Origin: Candidatus Mcinerneyibacteriota bacterium
Lineage (GTDB): Bacteria; Macinerneyibacteriota; Macinerneyibacteria; Macinerneyibacteriales; DSCS01
Direction: 5' to 3'
DNA length: 54,789 bases
NCBI GenBank assembly: GCA_016937175.1
Contig: JAFGWL010000036.1
Location: forward strand, 1-54,789
The stretch's first letter is position 1. Each line of letters opens with the position of its first letter. Below, piece by piece: positions 24,172-33,624 of the stretch. A program made the translations under genes and the position numbers. The notes below the pieces were generated by a model that worked only from the letters and a program-made list of their open reading frames with translations, had not been told where the DNA came from and ran no database searches.

Positions 24172-26372
24172 GAACGAAAAGATCCCTCCTCCTCTTCACG
24201 CTTCTTGTTCTTTTCCTCCTTACCGGATGCGGCTACTACAATACGTTCTATAATGCTAAAAAATATTATGAAAAGAATGATTATAAGACTTCGCTGGAAA
24301 AATGTGACAAGATCCTTTCCGGAGAGAAGTATAAAGCACTCCACGACGATGCCCTTTTTCTAAAAGCCCGGATCTATCATAAAACGGGAGACAGGGAAAA
24401 GGCCGTTAAGTATTATTCCATGCTTCTGGAGAAGCCGGCAGAATCCAAATATCAGGAGAAGGCCCGTGGAGCTTTGTTTACCCTCTATAGTTCCGGGGGG
24501 GATTATCAGAATGCCTATACCCTCTATTCCCAGGTCGATAAGGAGAACAGGACTCCGGAAATGGATGTGGCCTTTGCCAAACTCCTCTATCTTCGGAAGT
24601 ATGCCGGAGAACTGGAGTCTCTGTCCCGTGACTACGGGACCTCAACGGACATCGGCCGGGAGATCGCCCTTTATGCTTCGCTCCTGAGGGGAGACCGGCG
24701 GAGAGCGGGTGAACTTCTGAAGGCTTTCGAGGCCCCTGAAAAAAGTCAGTATCTCGCGCGCATCTTTTTTTTGCTGACATGCGATTCGTTTTTTGTCCCC
24801 TTTATGAGTTCCGGGATTCAGGAGCGGTATAAGGCACCCGTCGAAGTCCTGACCCCCGGAGGAGATACAGCCTCTTTTCAGGCGGTTTTGGACGAGATCG
24901 ACAGGTTGGGACAGAAAGAGCAGCGTTTTCTTCTCAGGGGGCTGTTTCGCCTTTTTGTGGAACAGGGACGTTTCTATGAAGCCAAAATGGCTCTCCTTAA
25001 GATGGAATCTCTCTCAGGTTCGCAGGGTTCCTCTGTCCCCACCATGGCGCTCATCGTAAATACCAATAAGCCCGTGGCCTATTCGGACCTTCCGACAGAC
25101 TGGAAGGGGTATCTCACAGACGGCCGGGGCCATTACCTCTATACAGAGGAGTATGAGGTCTATCAGCTGGTCAAGGGCCGATGGGAGAAGATCAATGCCG
25201 CCCTCCCCCCTGATGGGATCGAAGAGTATTCTATAACTGTCTGGGACGCTCTGAACAAGAGGTGGCTCTTTATCGCCGAGGGGAAAGAAGAATGGTTTGC
25301 CCTGAACATCAATGATTTTTCATGGGATACGATTTTTCTGGAAGGAGACGAACTTCCCAGGCTTCTCCCTGAAAGGCTCTATTACCATAACAGAAAGCTA
25401 TACTATTTTGATAGCATCGGATCCTTCTTTGTGGGAGATATCCGAGGGCGGGACAAGGTCACTGTAGAAAAGATCGAGGTCAAAGGGTGGCTTCCCCAGG
25501 TGAGCGGCTATACGGTCCTGGATTTCACACGCCTGGGATGGCTGATCCTCGTGGGAGGGAAAGAGGGGGATATTAACAACACCATGGCTTATACCCTGGA
25601 TATCAATGACCCGGATCCTTCCTGGAAAGAGCAGTATGCGGCAGCTCCTGTGGTTCTGGCCGACTACGTCCTCACTTCTTTCGATGCCGGGCGGTACAAG
25701 ATACTTCTCCTCTGGGATCCCCTTCAGGAGTATGAAAAGCCGGCGAAAGCCCTTCTGGCTGATTTCCAATCCTCAACGGAACGTCTGAGCCTTATCGACG
25801 TCCCCAAGACTCCCGAAGTCGTGGAGGATTTCTTCGAGTACGAGACTGCCGGGGATTATGGGAGTGACACCATTATCACTTACCGTGATCCTGACACGAC
25901 CTTTAACTCACTTCTTATCACGGTCATGTCGACAAATGTCCGCCAGCAGACCCTGGCTGATGATTTTCGGATGGGGAACGAGCCCCGGTCAGAAGTGAAG
26001 GAACAGGATCTTCAGGATATCCTTTTACAAGACCCTGAAAAGGAGGTCTTCCCCGAAGAGATGCTTCCTGTGATCAATGCACTGGACCAGCTCGATTCAG
26101 GCGGGGTGAACAACCCCCGTAAAGCGGGAGACCTCTATCTGGATGCGGGGTTTTATGAGAAGGCGGCCCTCTCCTATACCGAAGCCCTCGAAGAAGAACC
26201 CGGGGATAACCGGCTTCTTTACGCTTTGGCTTATGTTCATTTTCGTTATCTGAAGGAACCGGAGAAAAGCAGAGAGTATTTAAACCGTATCGATCTCCCG
26301 TCTGTTGAGGAGGAGTTTCTCCGTGAGCATATCATAAAGCTGAAGAGTGTCCTGGACTCCGGGGAAAAATGA
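24168..26372 (+). CDS. Large TPR-containing lipoprotein
   Basis: A 734-residue lipoprotein. A basic start, hydrophobic core and lipobox LLTGC predict lipidation at about Cys21. The mature protein begins [20 protein letters not shown], a phrase seen in FCB-group lipoproteins, and continues with two TPR-like helices pairs (about 30-130). The middle (about 280-560) is beta-rich and unrecognised, with a propeller-like rhythm. The C-terminus (about 650-715) has further TPRs ([20 protein letters not shown]). It overlaps metK by 4 bp and ends 2 bp from the convergent plsX. Probably an envelope scaffold; function unknown. Confidence 0.8.
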   Translation: MRTKRSLLLFTLLVLFLLTGCGYYNTFYNAKKYYEKNDYKTSLEKCDKILSGEKYKALHDDALFLKARIYHKTGDREKAVKYYSMLLEKPAESKYQEKARGALFTLYSSGGDYQNAYTLYSQVDKENRTPEMDVAFAKLLYLRKYAGELESLSRDYGTSTDIGREIALYASLLRGDRRRAGELLKAFEAPEKSQYLARIFFLLTCDSFFVPFMSSGIQERYKAPVEVLTPGGDTASFQAVLDEIDRLGQKEQRFLLRGLFRLFVEQGRFYEAKMALLKMESLSGSQGSSVPTMALIVNTNKPVAYSDLPTDWKGYLTDGRGHYLYTEEYEVYQLVKGRWEKINAALPPDGIEEYSITVWDALNKRWLFIAEGKEEWFALNINDFSWDTIFLEGDELPRLLPERLYYHNRKLYYFDSIGSFFVGDIRGRDKVTVEKIEVKGWLPQVSGYTVLDFTRLGWLILVGGKEGDINNTMAYTLDINDPDPSWKEQYAAAPVVLADYVLTSFDAGRYKILLLWDPLQEYEKPAKALLADFQSSTERLSLIDVPKTPEVVEDFFEYETAGDYGSDTIITYRDPDTTFNSLLITVMSTNVRQQTLADDFRMGNEPRSEVKEQDLQDILLQDPEKEVFPEEMLPVINALDQLDSGGVNNPRKAGDLYLDAGFYEKAALSYTEALEEEPGDNRLLYALAYVHFRYLKEPEKSREYLNRIDLPSVEEEFLREHIIKLKSVLDSGEK

Positions 26373-26374
26373 AC

Positions 26375-27382
26375 TCAGATCCCTTTTAGTTTATCGATCT
26401 CTGCGCTGAGGGTCTTGTTGAAATCCTTCTGGAGATAGCGGTAGGTAAAAAGTACAGCGTTTTTGATAGCTTTTTGGTTGGAGCTGCCGTGACAGACCAT
26501 GATGGGTTTCCGGATCCCCAGAAGTGGAGCTGTGCCATATTCTGTATAATCCATTTTTTTCATGAGTTTTTTCAAAGAGGGGATAAGGAAAAGGATTCCG
26601 ATTTTCGCCAAAAAATGTTTTGAGATCTCATGTTTAAAGACACGATAGAGGAATTTAAAAAGACTTTCAACGGTCTTCAGGACGATGTTACCTGTGAACC
26701 CGTCACAGACAACCACATCGACATCACCCGACAGAATGTCCCGTCCCTCAACATTTCCCACAAAATTGAGGAAAGCAGCTTTTTTTATGAGGAGATGAGC
26801 CTTTTTCGTGAGTTCGTTCCCCTTTTCTGGTTCTTCTCCATTGCTGAGAAGGCCGATCTTGGGTTCTTTTCTCCCCAGGACCAGTTTGGCATAAATATCA
26901 CCCATCACAGCGAATTGAGCCAGTTGGGAGGCCTTGCAGTCGGCGTTGGCCCCGGCGTCGACCAGAAGAGTCTCTCCGTAGAGGGTGGGGATGGTCGTGG
27001 CGATGGTGGGCCGCTGAATACCGGGGATCCTCCCGATCTGCATGAGGGAATGGGCCATGACGGCCCCTGTATTTCCTGCACTGATGAAGGCATCACCCTT
27101 CCCTGCCTTGAGAAGGTCCAGCCCCACGGCCATGGAGGAGTCTTTTTTCTCTTTCATGGCTTTCACGGGAGACTCGGACATCTCCACTTCCTGAGCCGTA
27201 TGGACCAGGCGAAGCCGCTTTCGGTCGAAGGGAAAACCCTGCAACTTGGGGCGGATCTTTTTTTCATCGCCCACAAGGACGATGGTAATATCATCTATCT
27301 CTTTCAGCGCGGCAATAGCGCCCAGGATCTCGGAATTCGGGCGGGAATCGCTTCCCATGGCATCCAGAATGATTGTTTTCAT
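26375..27382 (-). CDS. plsX: Phosphate acyltransferase PlsX
   Basis: A 335-residue PlsX, which converts acyl-ACP to acyl-phosphate for phosphatidic acid synthesis. ILDAMGSDSRPN at the N-terminus, SAGNTGAVMAHSLMQIGR, DAGANADCKASQLAQFA and LLSNGEEPEKGNEL are family signatures. The usual neighbours rpmF, fabH and acpP are absent; it has its own promoter. GAGGTGG stands before the ATG. Confidence 0.97.
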   Translation of the reverse strand: MKTIILDAMGSDSRPNSEILGAIAALKEIDDITIVLVGDEKKIRPKLQGFPFDRKRLRLVHTAQEVEMSESPVKAMKEKKDSSMAVGLDLLKAGKGDAFISAGNTGAVMAHSLMQIGRIPGIQRPTIATTIPTLYGETLLVDAGANADCKASQLAQFAVMGDIYAKLVLGRKEPKIGLLSNGEEPEKGNELTKKAHLLIKKAAFLNFVGNVEGRDILSGDVDVVVCDGFTGNIVLKTVESLFKFLYRVFKHEISKHFLAKIGILFLIPSLKKLMKKMDYTEYGTAPLLGIRKPIMVCHGSSNQKAIKNAVLFTYRYLQKDFNKTLSAEIDKLKGI

Positions 27383-27399
27383 AAAACCACCTCGCTTTC

Positions 27400-27428
27400 A
27401 TTATAGGGATAAGGGGGCAACGGGTCAA
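27400..27428 (-). promoter_or_regulatory. Promoter of plsX
   Basis: TTGACC (complement of 27423-27428), 17 bp and TATAAT (complement of 27400-27405). Confidence 0.75.
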
Positions 27429-27504
27429 CGGGAAAGAAAAGGGAACTCTTTTCTTACGGGAACAGAAATAGTATGTTAATGTTTAAAGAGAAAAGGAGGC
27501 CTTT

Positions 27505-28746
27505 ATGAAAAAGATTATATTCATTATTCTGATCATGCTGATCCCGGGAGTTTCCGGATGGGCTTCACAAGAAGCTCCCGGAGCAGCCGATGAGATGGGT
27601 CGGGTGAAGGAGATCTATGAAACCGAAGATGATGCCATCCGGCTTGAGCGGATCAGGGATTTTCTGGCCGGAGATGAACAGAGCGGAGCGGCTCTCGTGT
27701 ATGTCTACCGTATCTACCTGGCTACCCTGCATCAGATGGAAGAGTATGATGAAATATGGGCCATGCTGCCCGATTATTTCCTCCTTATGGAGGAGCGGGA
27801 TCCCGTGGAGAAGGCTCAGTTGTGCAATCAGGCGGCCTTTATCCTTGCTGAGAGTTTGAAATATACGGATGAAGCCTCTGCGTTGGGGAAAAAAGCACTG
27901 GACTATCTGGCCTCTGTGAAGGATGTCCCCCGGGGGATCCCCCGGGATCAATGGCCGGAGATCAAAAAGGCCCTGGAAGCCAGTTACAAAGATACAGTCG
28001 GATGGGCAGCTTACAGGGGGCTTGAGTATGATGAGGCTGTCCGGTGGCTTGGAGAGGCAGCGGCCCTTCGGCCCGGGGATGAAAATATCCGTTATCACTA
28101 CGGGCTTGCGTTAGAAAAGAAGGAGCGGTTTAAAGAAGCCTGGGAAGAGCTCCTTTATGCCCGAGGGTATGCCTTTTTTGAAAGCCCTGATATTGAAGAG
28201 GCTCTTAAGCGTATCGAGGCGAAGATCCCTGCAGACTGGAGTGCGACAGCATTGAAGAACAAGATCAAAGCCCAGGTGGATCAAGAGATGGAAGCAGAAG
28301 CGCTGAAAGAAGAGGTCACAGCCAGGCCGGCGCCCGCTTTTACCCTTCCCGGAGTAGACGGCAGCGAGTATAGCCTTAAAGAGAGCGGGTATAAGGTACT
28401 GCTGATAGATTTCTGGGCCACTTGGTGCGGCCCGTGTAACCGGGAGATGCCAGTTCTGGAAAAATTCTATAAAGAGTTCGCGCCCAGAGGGGCGGGTATC
28501 TTCGGTATAGCCGTGGACGGGCCCGATACACGCGGGGATGTCCCCGGATTTGTACAAGAAAAGGGGATCTCTTTTCCGGTGATGTTTGATCGGGATTCTG
28601 TGGCAGGGAAGTATGGGGTCCGCACGATACCTGCCCTCTTTATCGTGGACAAGAAAGGGATGATCCGTTTTGTCCATAGTGGTTATTTTCCTGACCTGTA
28701 TAAAAAACTCTATTATCAGGTCCGTTATCTGTTAAACGAAAAGTGA
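27505..28746 (+). CDS. Secreted TPR protein with C-terminal TlpA-like thioredoxin domain
   Basis: A 413-residue exported protein. The signal peptide (MKKIIFIILIMLIPGVSGWA) is followed by alpha-helical TPR-type repeats to about residue 270, with EALRPGDENIRYHYGL-like segments, and a TlpA/ResA thioredoxin domain starting at APAFTLPGVDG. The redox motif WCGPC is at 307-311 and the cis-proline is in VRTIPALFIVD. It probably reduces disulfides or matures cytochromes in the periplasm. AAAAGGAGG precedes the ATG. It is 16 bp ahead of the S9 peptidase gene. Confidence 0.88.
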   Translation: MKKIIFIILIMLIPGVSGWASQEAPGAADEMGRVKEIYETEDDAIRLERIRDFLAGDEQSGAALVYVYRIYLATLHQMEEYDEIWAMLPDYFLLMEERDPVEKAQLCNQAAFILAESLKYTDEASALGKKALDYLASVKDVPRGIPRDQWPEIKKALEASYKDTVGWAAYRGLEYDEAVRWLGEAAALRPGDENIRYHYGLALEKKERFKEAWEELLYARGYAFFESPDIEEALKRIEAKIPADWSATALKNKIKAQVDQEMEAEALKEEVTARPAPAFTLPGVDGSEYSLKESGYKVLLIDFWATWCGPCNREMPVLEKFYKEFAPRGAGIFGIAVDGPDTRGDVPGFVQEKGISFPVMFDRDSVAGKYGVRTIPALFIVDKKGMIRFVHSGYFPDLYKKLYYQVRYLLNEK

Positions 28747-28762
28747 CCCGGAGGTGAGTCCT

Positions 28763-31135
28763 GTGATGAAAAGATGTTTGTTGATTCCGACTGTTCTTCT
28801 TTTGGCTGGGCTGGTATGGGGAGACTCATATAAAAAACCCGATGAAAGTATCGAAAGGGCCTTTGAGGCGTATCCGGCAGATTATATTGTCTTTCAGCAA
28901 AACGGCGATATCGGGGTCTCCACCAGAATCGACCCCTATCCCTCTCTGAAGGATATGATGGAGCCGTCTTTGGCTCTGGCCGGCGAGCGGATATCGAAAA
29001 GACTCTCCGGGGAAAGAGACCTGACTCCCATCATTGCTTATTCCTTCTTTTATCCTGAAGAGGGGAAGAGGGTTACCCCGAAGTTTCCGGAAGGCGGGAC
29101 AGTCCAGGCTGTCAAGTTGAATCCGGCCGGGACCTGGGCAGCTGTCGTCATCCAGGGAGAAGAGGGCATCCGGCTGGAGCTGGCGGACACCTCATCCGGC
29201 AGAGTCTACCCTTTAAAAGGCCTTCGTGTCGGGACTGCCTTCGGTGATGATGCCGTTCAGTGGACAGGGAGCGGGCTTCTCCTTGTCCGGAGCCTTTTCT
29301 CTCAGCAGAAGGAAGCCCCCGAACCTCCGGTTATCCCGGACGGGCCTGTGGTACGGGAGACAGCAGGCGAAAAGAGTATGGTGAGGACATATCAGAACCT
29401 TCTTCAGAACAGTTATGACGAATCTCTTTTCGAACACTATTTTACTACAGAACTCGTCCTGGTAGACCCCGGGAAGCGTTACGTCAGAAAGACCGGGGTC
29501 AGTGGCCTTATCGATGACGCGGCCCTTTCCCCGGATGGGCGTTATCTTTTTTATTCTCGGATCGTACGTCCCTATTCCTATCATGTCCCCTGGTATTTTT
29601 TCCCTAAACATTTTATTGTGAAAGACCTTAAAAAAGGAGACGAGCGGATCCTCCATAAAAGGCCGCTTCAGGAGAATCTCCCCATAGGCGGGACCTTTAC
29701 CGGACCGCGAAGTTATCAGTGGGAACCTGCCTGCCCCCACAGCCTGGTCTGGGTAGAAGCTCTGGATGAAGGAGACCCGCGTAAAGATGTCCCTTTCCGG
29801 GACCGCGTCATGCGCCTTCGGGAGCCTCTGGAGGGAGCTGCTTCTCCGGTCACCCAGACAGTCGAGAGATTTTCAGGGATAACCTGGTCGTCTGAACCCG
29901 GTGAGTTCATTGTTTTTGATTTTGATCGGGAAAGACTCTGGTATACGGCCCGCTATATCGATAAAGAGGCCGGGGTCGACAAGACCATCATCGACCAGAG
30001 CATCCGTGATATCTATAACAGGGCTGGTGAACTGGTGACCCGCCGGACAGATGACGGAACCGTTTTTGTCAAGGAAGAAGGCAAGATCTTTTTTATTGAT
30101 GACAAGGGAGCTACCCCCGGGGGGAACAAGCCCTATATCGCCAGTTTTGACCTGGGGACAGGAAAGCGAGAGGTCCTTTATCGGTCCCGGGAAGGATTTC
30201 ACGAGACCCCGTTGGGATTTTCCGGAGAGGGGACTGAGAAGATACTTCTGGCCTCTGAATCATCTGAACAGGTAAGAAATTACTATCTTTATGACAGGGG
30301 AAAAGATTCTCTGAAAGCTCTGACCGACTATCCCGATCCGTATGAAGGGATTTTGGATGTGAAGAAGGAGACTGTCCGTTATACAAGAGAAGACGGAATC
30401 CCTCTTTCAGGGACTCTCTATCTGCCCGGAGGATACGACGGTAAAGAGCCGCTCCCTCTGTTCATTTGGGCCTATCCCGAAGAGTATCGGGATCCCTCCA
30501 CAGCCGGGCAGGCCGATGTTTCTCCCAACAGGTTCACCAAGATCTGGGGAGATTCTCCGATCTTCCTGGCCATGGCCGGGTTTGCCGTCCTCTATGATGC
30601 CTCTATCCCCATTGTGGGAGATGCTCAGACGGTGAATGATACCTTCATCGAACAGACGGTGGACAGTGTCCGGGCCGCTGTGGATTATCTGGCCGGAAGA
30701 GGGATCGCCGATCCCGGACGGGTGGCCATCGGAGGGCATAGTTACGGCGCATTTATGACGGCGAACGTCCTGGCTCACAGTGATGTATGCCGGGCCGGGA
30801 TAGCCCGGAGCGGAGCCTATAACAGGACTCTTACCCCCTTTGGTTTTCAGAGTGAAGAACGGACCCTCTGGGAAGCAACGGACTTCTATATACGGGTCTC
30901 TCCGTTTATGGCTGCCGACAGGATCAAAGAACCTCTCCTGCTGATCCACGGAGAGCTGGACCCCAACTCAGGAACCTATCCGCTGCAGTCTGAACGTATG
31001 TTCGATGCCATCAAAGGCAACGGGGGGACAGCAAGGTTTGTCCTTCTCCCGGGGGAACGGCACGGATACTATGCGCGGGAATCTCAGCTCCATGTCCTGG
31101 CGGAGATGGTCCAATGGCTGAAAGCTCATCTGTAG
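28763..31135 (+). CDS. Secreted S9 peptidase, glutamyl-endopeptidase-like (S9D)
   Basis: A 790-residue prolyl-oligopeptidase-family enzyme with a signal peptide (cleavage near GLVWG). The N-terminal ~530 residues form the propeller; the C-terminal alpha/beta hydrolase has Ser660 in GGHSYGAF, Asp733 in HGELDPN and His767 in ERHGYYARES. IARSGAYNRTLTPFGFQSE is nearly identical to plant chloroplast glutamyl endopeptidase (CGEP), so cleavage after Glu is likely. The GTG at 28763 is 8 bases from GGAGG; the adjacent ATG at 28766 is an alternative. It is co-transcribed with the thioredoxin protein. Confidence 0.9.
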   Translation: MMKRCLLIPTVLLLAGLVWGDSYKKPDESIERAFEAYPADYIVFQQNGDIGVSTRIDPYPSLKDMMEPSLALAGERISKRLSGERDLTPIIAYSFFYPEEGKRVTPKFPEGGTVQAVKLNPAGTWAAVVIQGEEGIRLELADTSSGRVYPLKGLRVGTAFGDDAVQWTGSGLLLVRSLFSQQKEAPEPPVIPDGPVVRETAGEKSMVRTYQNLLQNSYDESLFEHYFTTELVLVDPGKRYVRKTGVSGLIDDAALSPDGRYLFYSRIVRPYSYHVPWYFFPKHFIVKDLKKGDERILHKRPLQENLPIGGTFTGPRSYQWEPACPHSLVWVEALDEGDPRKDVPFRDRVMRLREPLEGAASPVTQTVERFSGITWSSEPGEFIVFDFDRERLWYTARYIDKEAGVDKTIIDQSIRDIYNRAGELVTRRTDDGTVFVKEEGKIFFIDDKGATPGGNKPYIASFDLGTGKREVLYRSREGFHETPLGFSGEGTEKILLASESSEQVRNYYLYDRGKDSLKALTDYPDPYEGILDVKKETVRYTREDGIPLSGTLYLPGGYDGKEPLPLFIWAYPEEYRDPSTAGQADVSPNRFTKIWGDSPIFLAMAGFAVLYDASIPIVGDAQTVNDTFIEQTVDSVRAAVDYLAGRGIADPGRVAIGGHSYGAFMTANVLAHSDVCRAGIARSGAYNRTLTPFGFQSEERTLWEATDFYIRVSPFMAADRIKEPLLLIHGELDPNSGTYPLQSERMFDAIKGNGGTARFVLLPGERHGYYARESQLHVLAEMVQWLKAHL

Positions 31136-31139
31136 GGAA

Positions 31140-31180
31140 GGGAAGAGGGAGATAAATCCCGCTTCCCTTTATTCTTTTTG
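31140..31180 (+). terminator. Terminator after the S9 peptidase gene
   Basis: GGGAAG-A-GGGA, a 6 nt loop and TCCC-G-CTTCCC are followed by TTTATTCTTTTT. The stem has one A/G mismatch. It overlaps the 3' end of the convergent aldolase gene. Confidence 0.75.
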
Positions 31181-31819
31181 CCGGTAATGGAAGTAGGATT
31201 CTCTTAAGAACGCCGCATCCTCGCTGCTTAATCCCTTGACTTCTTTTCCGGCGGAAAGGAGAGAGAGGTAGATCGACGCGCTCTTTTCTGCGACGGAGCA
31301 ATTAAAGAGAGCTTCCTGCAGAGACCGTCCCCCGCCGATATAACCGTGATGAGACAGGATACAGCCCCAGGACTTTTTGAAAAACGGTGCAGCCTGACAG
31401 GCGAGCTCTGTTGTGCCCGGAAGGGCATAGGGGGAGACGGGGATCGTTTCCCCTATGATCATGGCCTGGTCTTCGGTGAGAGGGGGAATCGGGGTTCCGA
31501 TAAGAGAGACAGCCGAAAGGGCCTGAGAATGGGTATGGATCAGGGCCTTCAGATCACCTGCTGTAAGATAGATCTCTTTATGAAGCTTGTATTCCGAAGA
31601 AGGTTTCATCCCTTTGATGCATTTGTCCGATTCCATATTTACAAGACTGATGTCCCCGGGGCGAAGAGAAGTATATTCGACCCCGGAGGGAGTGATAAGA
31701 AGAAGGTCTTCACCTACCCGAAGACTGATATTTCCCCAGGTCCCCTGGACCAGTCCCCTTTCCCATAACTGAAGAGCCGTACGGACAAGACACCGCCGCT
31801 CTTTTCTGTAGTTTATCAA
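31169..31819 (-). CDS. Class II aldolase/adducin family protein (fuculose-phosphate aldolase type)
   Basis: A 216-residue zinc-dependent sugar-phosphate aldolase of the FucA/AraD family. The metal ligands are visible as His95, His97 (IHTHSQ) and His157 (SHHGY), and the catalytic Glu as Glu76 (SSEYKLH). GNISLR and ITPSG bind the phosphate. It overlaps the upstream gene by 4 bp and is last in the purN operon. Fuculose-1-phosphate, methylthioribulose or a related substrate is possible. Confidence 0.88.
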   Translation of the reverse strand: MINYRKERRCLVRTALQLWERGLVQGTWGNISLRVGEDLLLITPSGVEYTSLRPGDISLVNMESDKCIKGMKPSSEYKLHKEIYLTAGDLKALIHTHSQALSAVSLIGTPIPPLTEDQAMIIGETIPVSPYALPGTTELACQAAPFFKKSWGCILSHHGYIGGGRSLQEALFNCSVAEKSASIYLSLLSAGKEVKGLSSEDAAFLRESYFHYRQKE

Positions 31820-32484
31820 AAGAGGTCCTCCCTGAAATCGTCTGTGATGGTGAAAGACTCATCCGAGGGGTCATAGTGTCCCAGCCACAGCATTTTCTCT
31901 TCTTCGGGGGCCCACTCGTAGGAGATCTTTGTGTCCAGGGTCAGAGGGCTCAGCGGGGTCTCGCCAAGGCGGAATTCGACCTGGGTCTCCGGGATCCAAG
32001 CTCCCTCTGAAGAGACATGGTCACGGCGGATGAGAAGGCGCAAAGTGAGAGGCCCTAAGGGAAGCTCTTTGTCCAGCAGAACTCCCGAGAGATTGTCTCC
32101 GATTCTGAATCCGTCCACATACGTCTCTTTGACGGTCCCTTTCCGTGAAGTATATTTGACCTGGATCTCTAAGAGTTCCTGGTAGAAACTGTAGTCTGTA
32201 AAATCCTGAAGAGAGTGGACATACAGATAGAGGCGCCCTTTGTGGCCGTCACGGGCTGTCAGGTTGATCCTGACATGTCCCGTTCCTCCGTTGAACCCCT
32301 TGGCCCAGCGGGGATGGGAGAAAGTAAAGAGGTCCAAAGTCTGGCCGCTGAAGACCAGGCGGTCTTCCCGCTTCTGAACTCTTTGAAAACGGGTCTCGGG
32401 CCGGGGAAGGGAAAGAAGAAAGGCGAAAAAGAGGAAAGCCGCCAGTCCCGAAAAAGTAAGGGCATGTTTTTTGAACTTATCCAT
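31816..32484 (-). CDS. Membrane-anchored protein of unknown function
   Basis: A 222-residue protein that I do not recognise. One N-terminal hydrophobic stretch (about 8-27, LTFSGLAAFLFFAFLLSLP) anchors or exports a beta-rich domain. That domain has alternating strands such as GHVRINLTARDGHKGRLYLYVHS. GGCGAGG precedes the ATG. It lies between purN (9 bp gap) and the aldolase gene (4 bp overlap), so it is co-expressed with them, but neither explains its role. Confidence 0.7.
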   Translation of the reverse strand: MDKFKKHALTFSGLAAFLFFAFLLSLPRPETRFQRVQKREDRLVFSGQTLDLFTFSHPRWAKGFNGGTGHVRINLTARDGHKGRLYLYVHSLQDFTDYSFYQELLEIQVKYTSRKGTVKETYVDGFRIGDNLSGVLLDKELPLGPLTLRLLIRRDHVSSEGAWIPETQVEFRLGETPLSPLTLDTKISYEWAPEEEKMLWLGHYDPSDESFTITDDFREDLF

Positions 32485-32493
32485 GGCCTCGCC

Positions 32494-33102
32494 TTAATCA
32501 GAGGTCAGAACCCGCTGCCCGCGAACGATGAGCCGGTTTTCGAAATACAGACGGATCGCCCTGGGATAGGCTTCACACTCCAGAGCAAAGACTTTCCGGG
32601 CGATACTCTCGGGGGTATCGGAATCTTCTACCGGACAGGCCCGTTGAAGGATAATGGGCCCCTGGTCATAGTGACGGTCGACAAAATGGACGGTACATCC
32701 TGTGATCTTGACGCCCTTCTCATAGACAGCCTCATGGACGCGCATCCCGTAATAGCCCTTACCGCAAAAGGAGGGGATCAGGGCCGGGTGGATGTTCATG
32801 ACTCTTCCTTCGTAGGTATCGGGATAATGATAATAGGAGAGAAAACCGGCGAGAATGATCAACCCTGGGCCAAAAGGAGCCAGGATGTCATTGATGGCTT
32901 GTGAGAAGCTTTCGCTGGAAGAGTAGTCCGTGCGGGGGACTACGAAGGCCGGAAGGCCGTGCTCTTTTGCGATGCCTATTCCGCCGGCATCTTCCCGGGA
33001 TGAGACGACCGGGCCGATCGTTATGGACGGATCAAGCCGTCTGATGAGGTTGTCGAGTGTCCTTCCGCTTCCGGATAGCAAGACAGCGATAGATTTCTCC
33101 AT
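32494..33102 (-). CDS. purN: Phosphoribosylglycinamide formyltransferase PurN
   Basis: A 202-residue GAR transformylase of purine synthesis that uses 10-formyl-tetrahydrofolate. VLLSGSGRTLDNLI is the phosphate-binding start. The catalytic Asn and His are in MNIHPALIPSFCGKGYYG and the Asp in HFVDRHYDQGPI. No other purine genes are near. It is the first gene of a three-gene transcript. Confidence 0.96.
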   Translation of the reverse strand: MEKSIAVLLSGSGRTLDNLIRRLDPSITIGPVVSSREDAGGIGIAKEHGLPAFVVPRTDYSSSESFSQAINDILAPFGPGLIILAGFLSYYHYPDTYEGRVMNIHPALIPSFCGKGYYGMRVHEAVYEKGVKITGCTVHFVDRHYDQGPIILQRACPVEDSDTPESIARKVFALECEAYPRAIRLYFENRLIVRGQRVLTSD

Positions 33103-33117
33103 AATACCCCCGGTGAG

Positions 33118-33145
33118 ATTATAGCATGAGACGGAAGGTGCGCAA
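33118..33145 (-). promoter_or_regulatory. Promoter of the purN operon
   Basis: TTGCGC (complement of 33140-33145), 16 bp and TATAAT (complement of 33118-33123). Confidence 0.6.
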
Positions 33146-33149
33146 ACAT

Positions 33150-33181
33150 TTTTCCCGGAGGAGCGGACTCCTCCGGGAAAA
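33150..33181 (-). terminator. Long hairpin after the HU gene
   Basis: A perfect 14 bp inverted repeat (TTTTCCCGGAGGAG) with a 4 nt loop starts 8 bp after the HU stop. It lacks a U-run outside the stem, so it may terminate weakly or protect the short HU message. Confidence 0.6.
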
Positions 33182-33189
33182 GAGCGTGA

Positions 33190-33462
33190 TTAATTCAACT
33201 TGTCTTTAAGGGATTTTCCGGCTTTGAAAGTGGGGACTTTGCGGGCCGGGACTTTGATCGTGGCTTTGGTCTGAGGGTTGCGTGCTGTGCGGGCAGCCCT
33301 GTGGGAGACTTTAAATGTCCCGAAATTCAGGAAACTGATCTTGTCTTCTTTTTTGAGGACATCAGAGATCTCATCGAAGACACCATTGACAATTTCGCCG
33401 GCTTTCTTTTTGGACAGACCGTGCTTTTCAGCTACCCGTGTGATAAACTCATCCTTTTTCAT
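33190..33462 (-). CDS. HU-family DNA-binding protein
   Basis: A 90-residue histone-like protein of the HU/IHF family. The C-terminal arm core FLNFGTFKVSHRAARTARNP and the helix VFDEISDVLKKEDK match HU. The ATG at 33460-33462 follows AAGGAG and gives exactly the normal length; the frame could begin two residues earlier at TTG. It is monocistronic with its own promoter and hairpin. Confidence 0.95.
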   Translation of the reverse strand: MKKDEFITRVAEKHGLSKKKAGEIVNGVFDEISDVLKKEDKISFLNFGTFKVSHRAARTARNPQTKATIKVPARKVPTFKAGKSLKDKLN

Positions 33463-33499
33463 ACCCAAACTCCTTTCATTAAATAAGAACTTAAATCAT

Positions 33500-33528
33500 A
33501 TGATAGCAAGAGTTGAATCCTTTTTCAA
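33500..33528 (-). promoter_or_regulatory. Promoter of the HU gene
   Basis: TTGAAA (complement of 33523-33528), 17 bp and TATCAT (complement of 33500-33505). Confidence 0.65.
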
Positions 33529-33576
33529 GGGGAATTAATGATAATCCCTTAAAGAAGGGCTTCCGGGGGAAAAAAT

Positions 33577-33605
33577 TTGCATTTTCCCCTCCCTTCCAGT
33601 ATCAT
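33577..33605 (+). promoter_or_regulatory. Promoter of the glycosylglycerate-type operon
   Basis: TTGCAT, 17 bp and TATCAT. Transcription would begin almost at the ribosome binding site of the M20-like gene (start 33625). Confidence 0.6.
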
Positions 33606-33624
33606 ATGGGGTGGAGGTGATGTC

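Noticed and set aside
27434-27455. AAGAAAAG/CTTTTCTT inverted repeat between plsX and the thioredoxin gene as an operator or terminator
   Set aside because: A/T- and purine-rich 8 bp arms in a short divergent region can arise by chance, and no convincing promoter for the plus-strand gene overlaps it.
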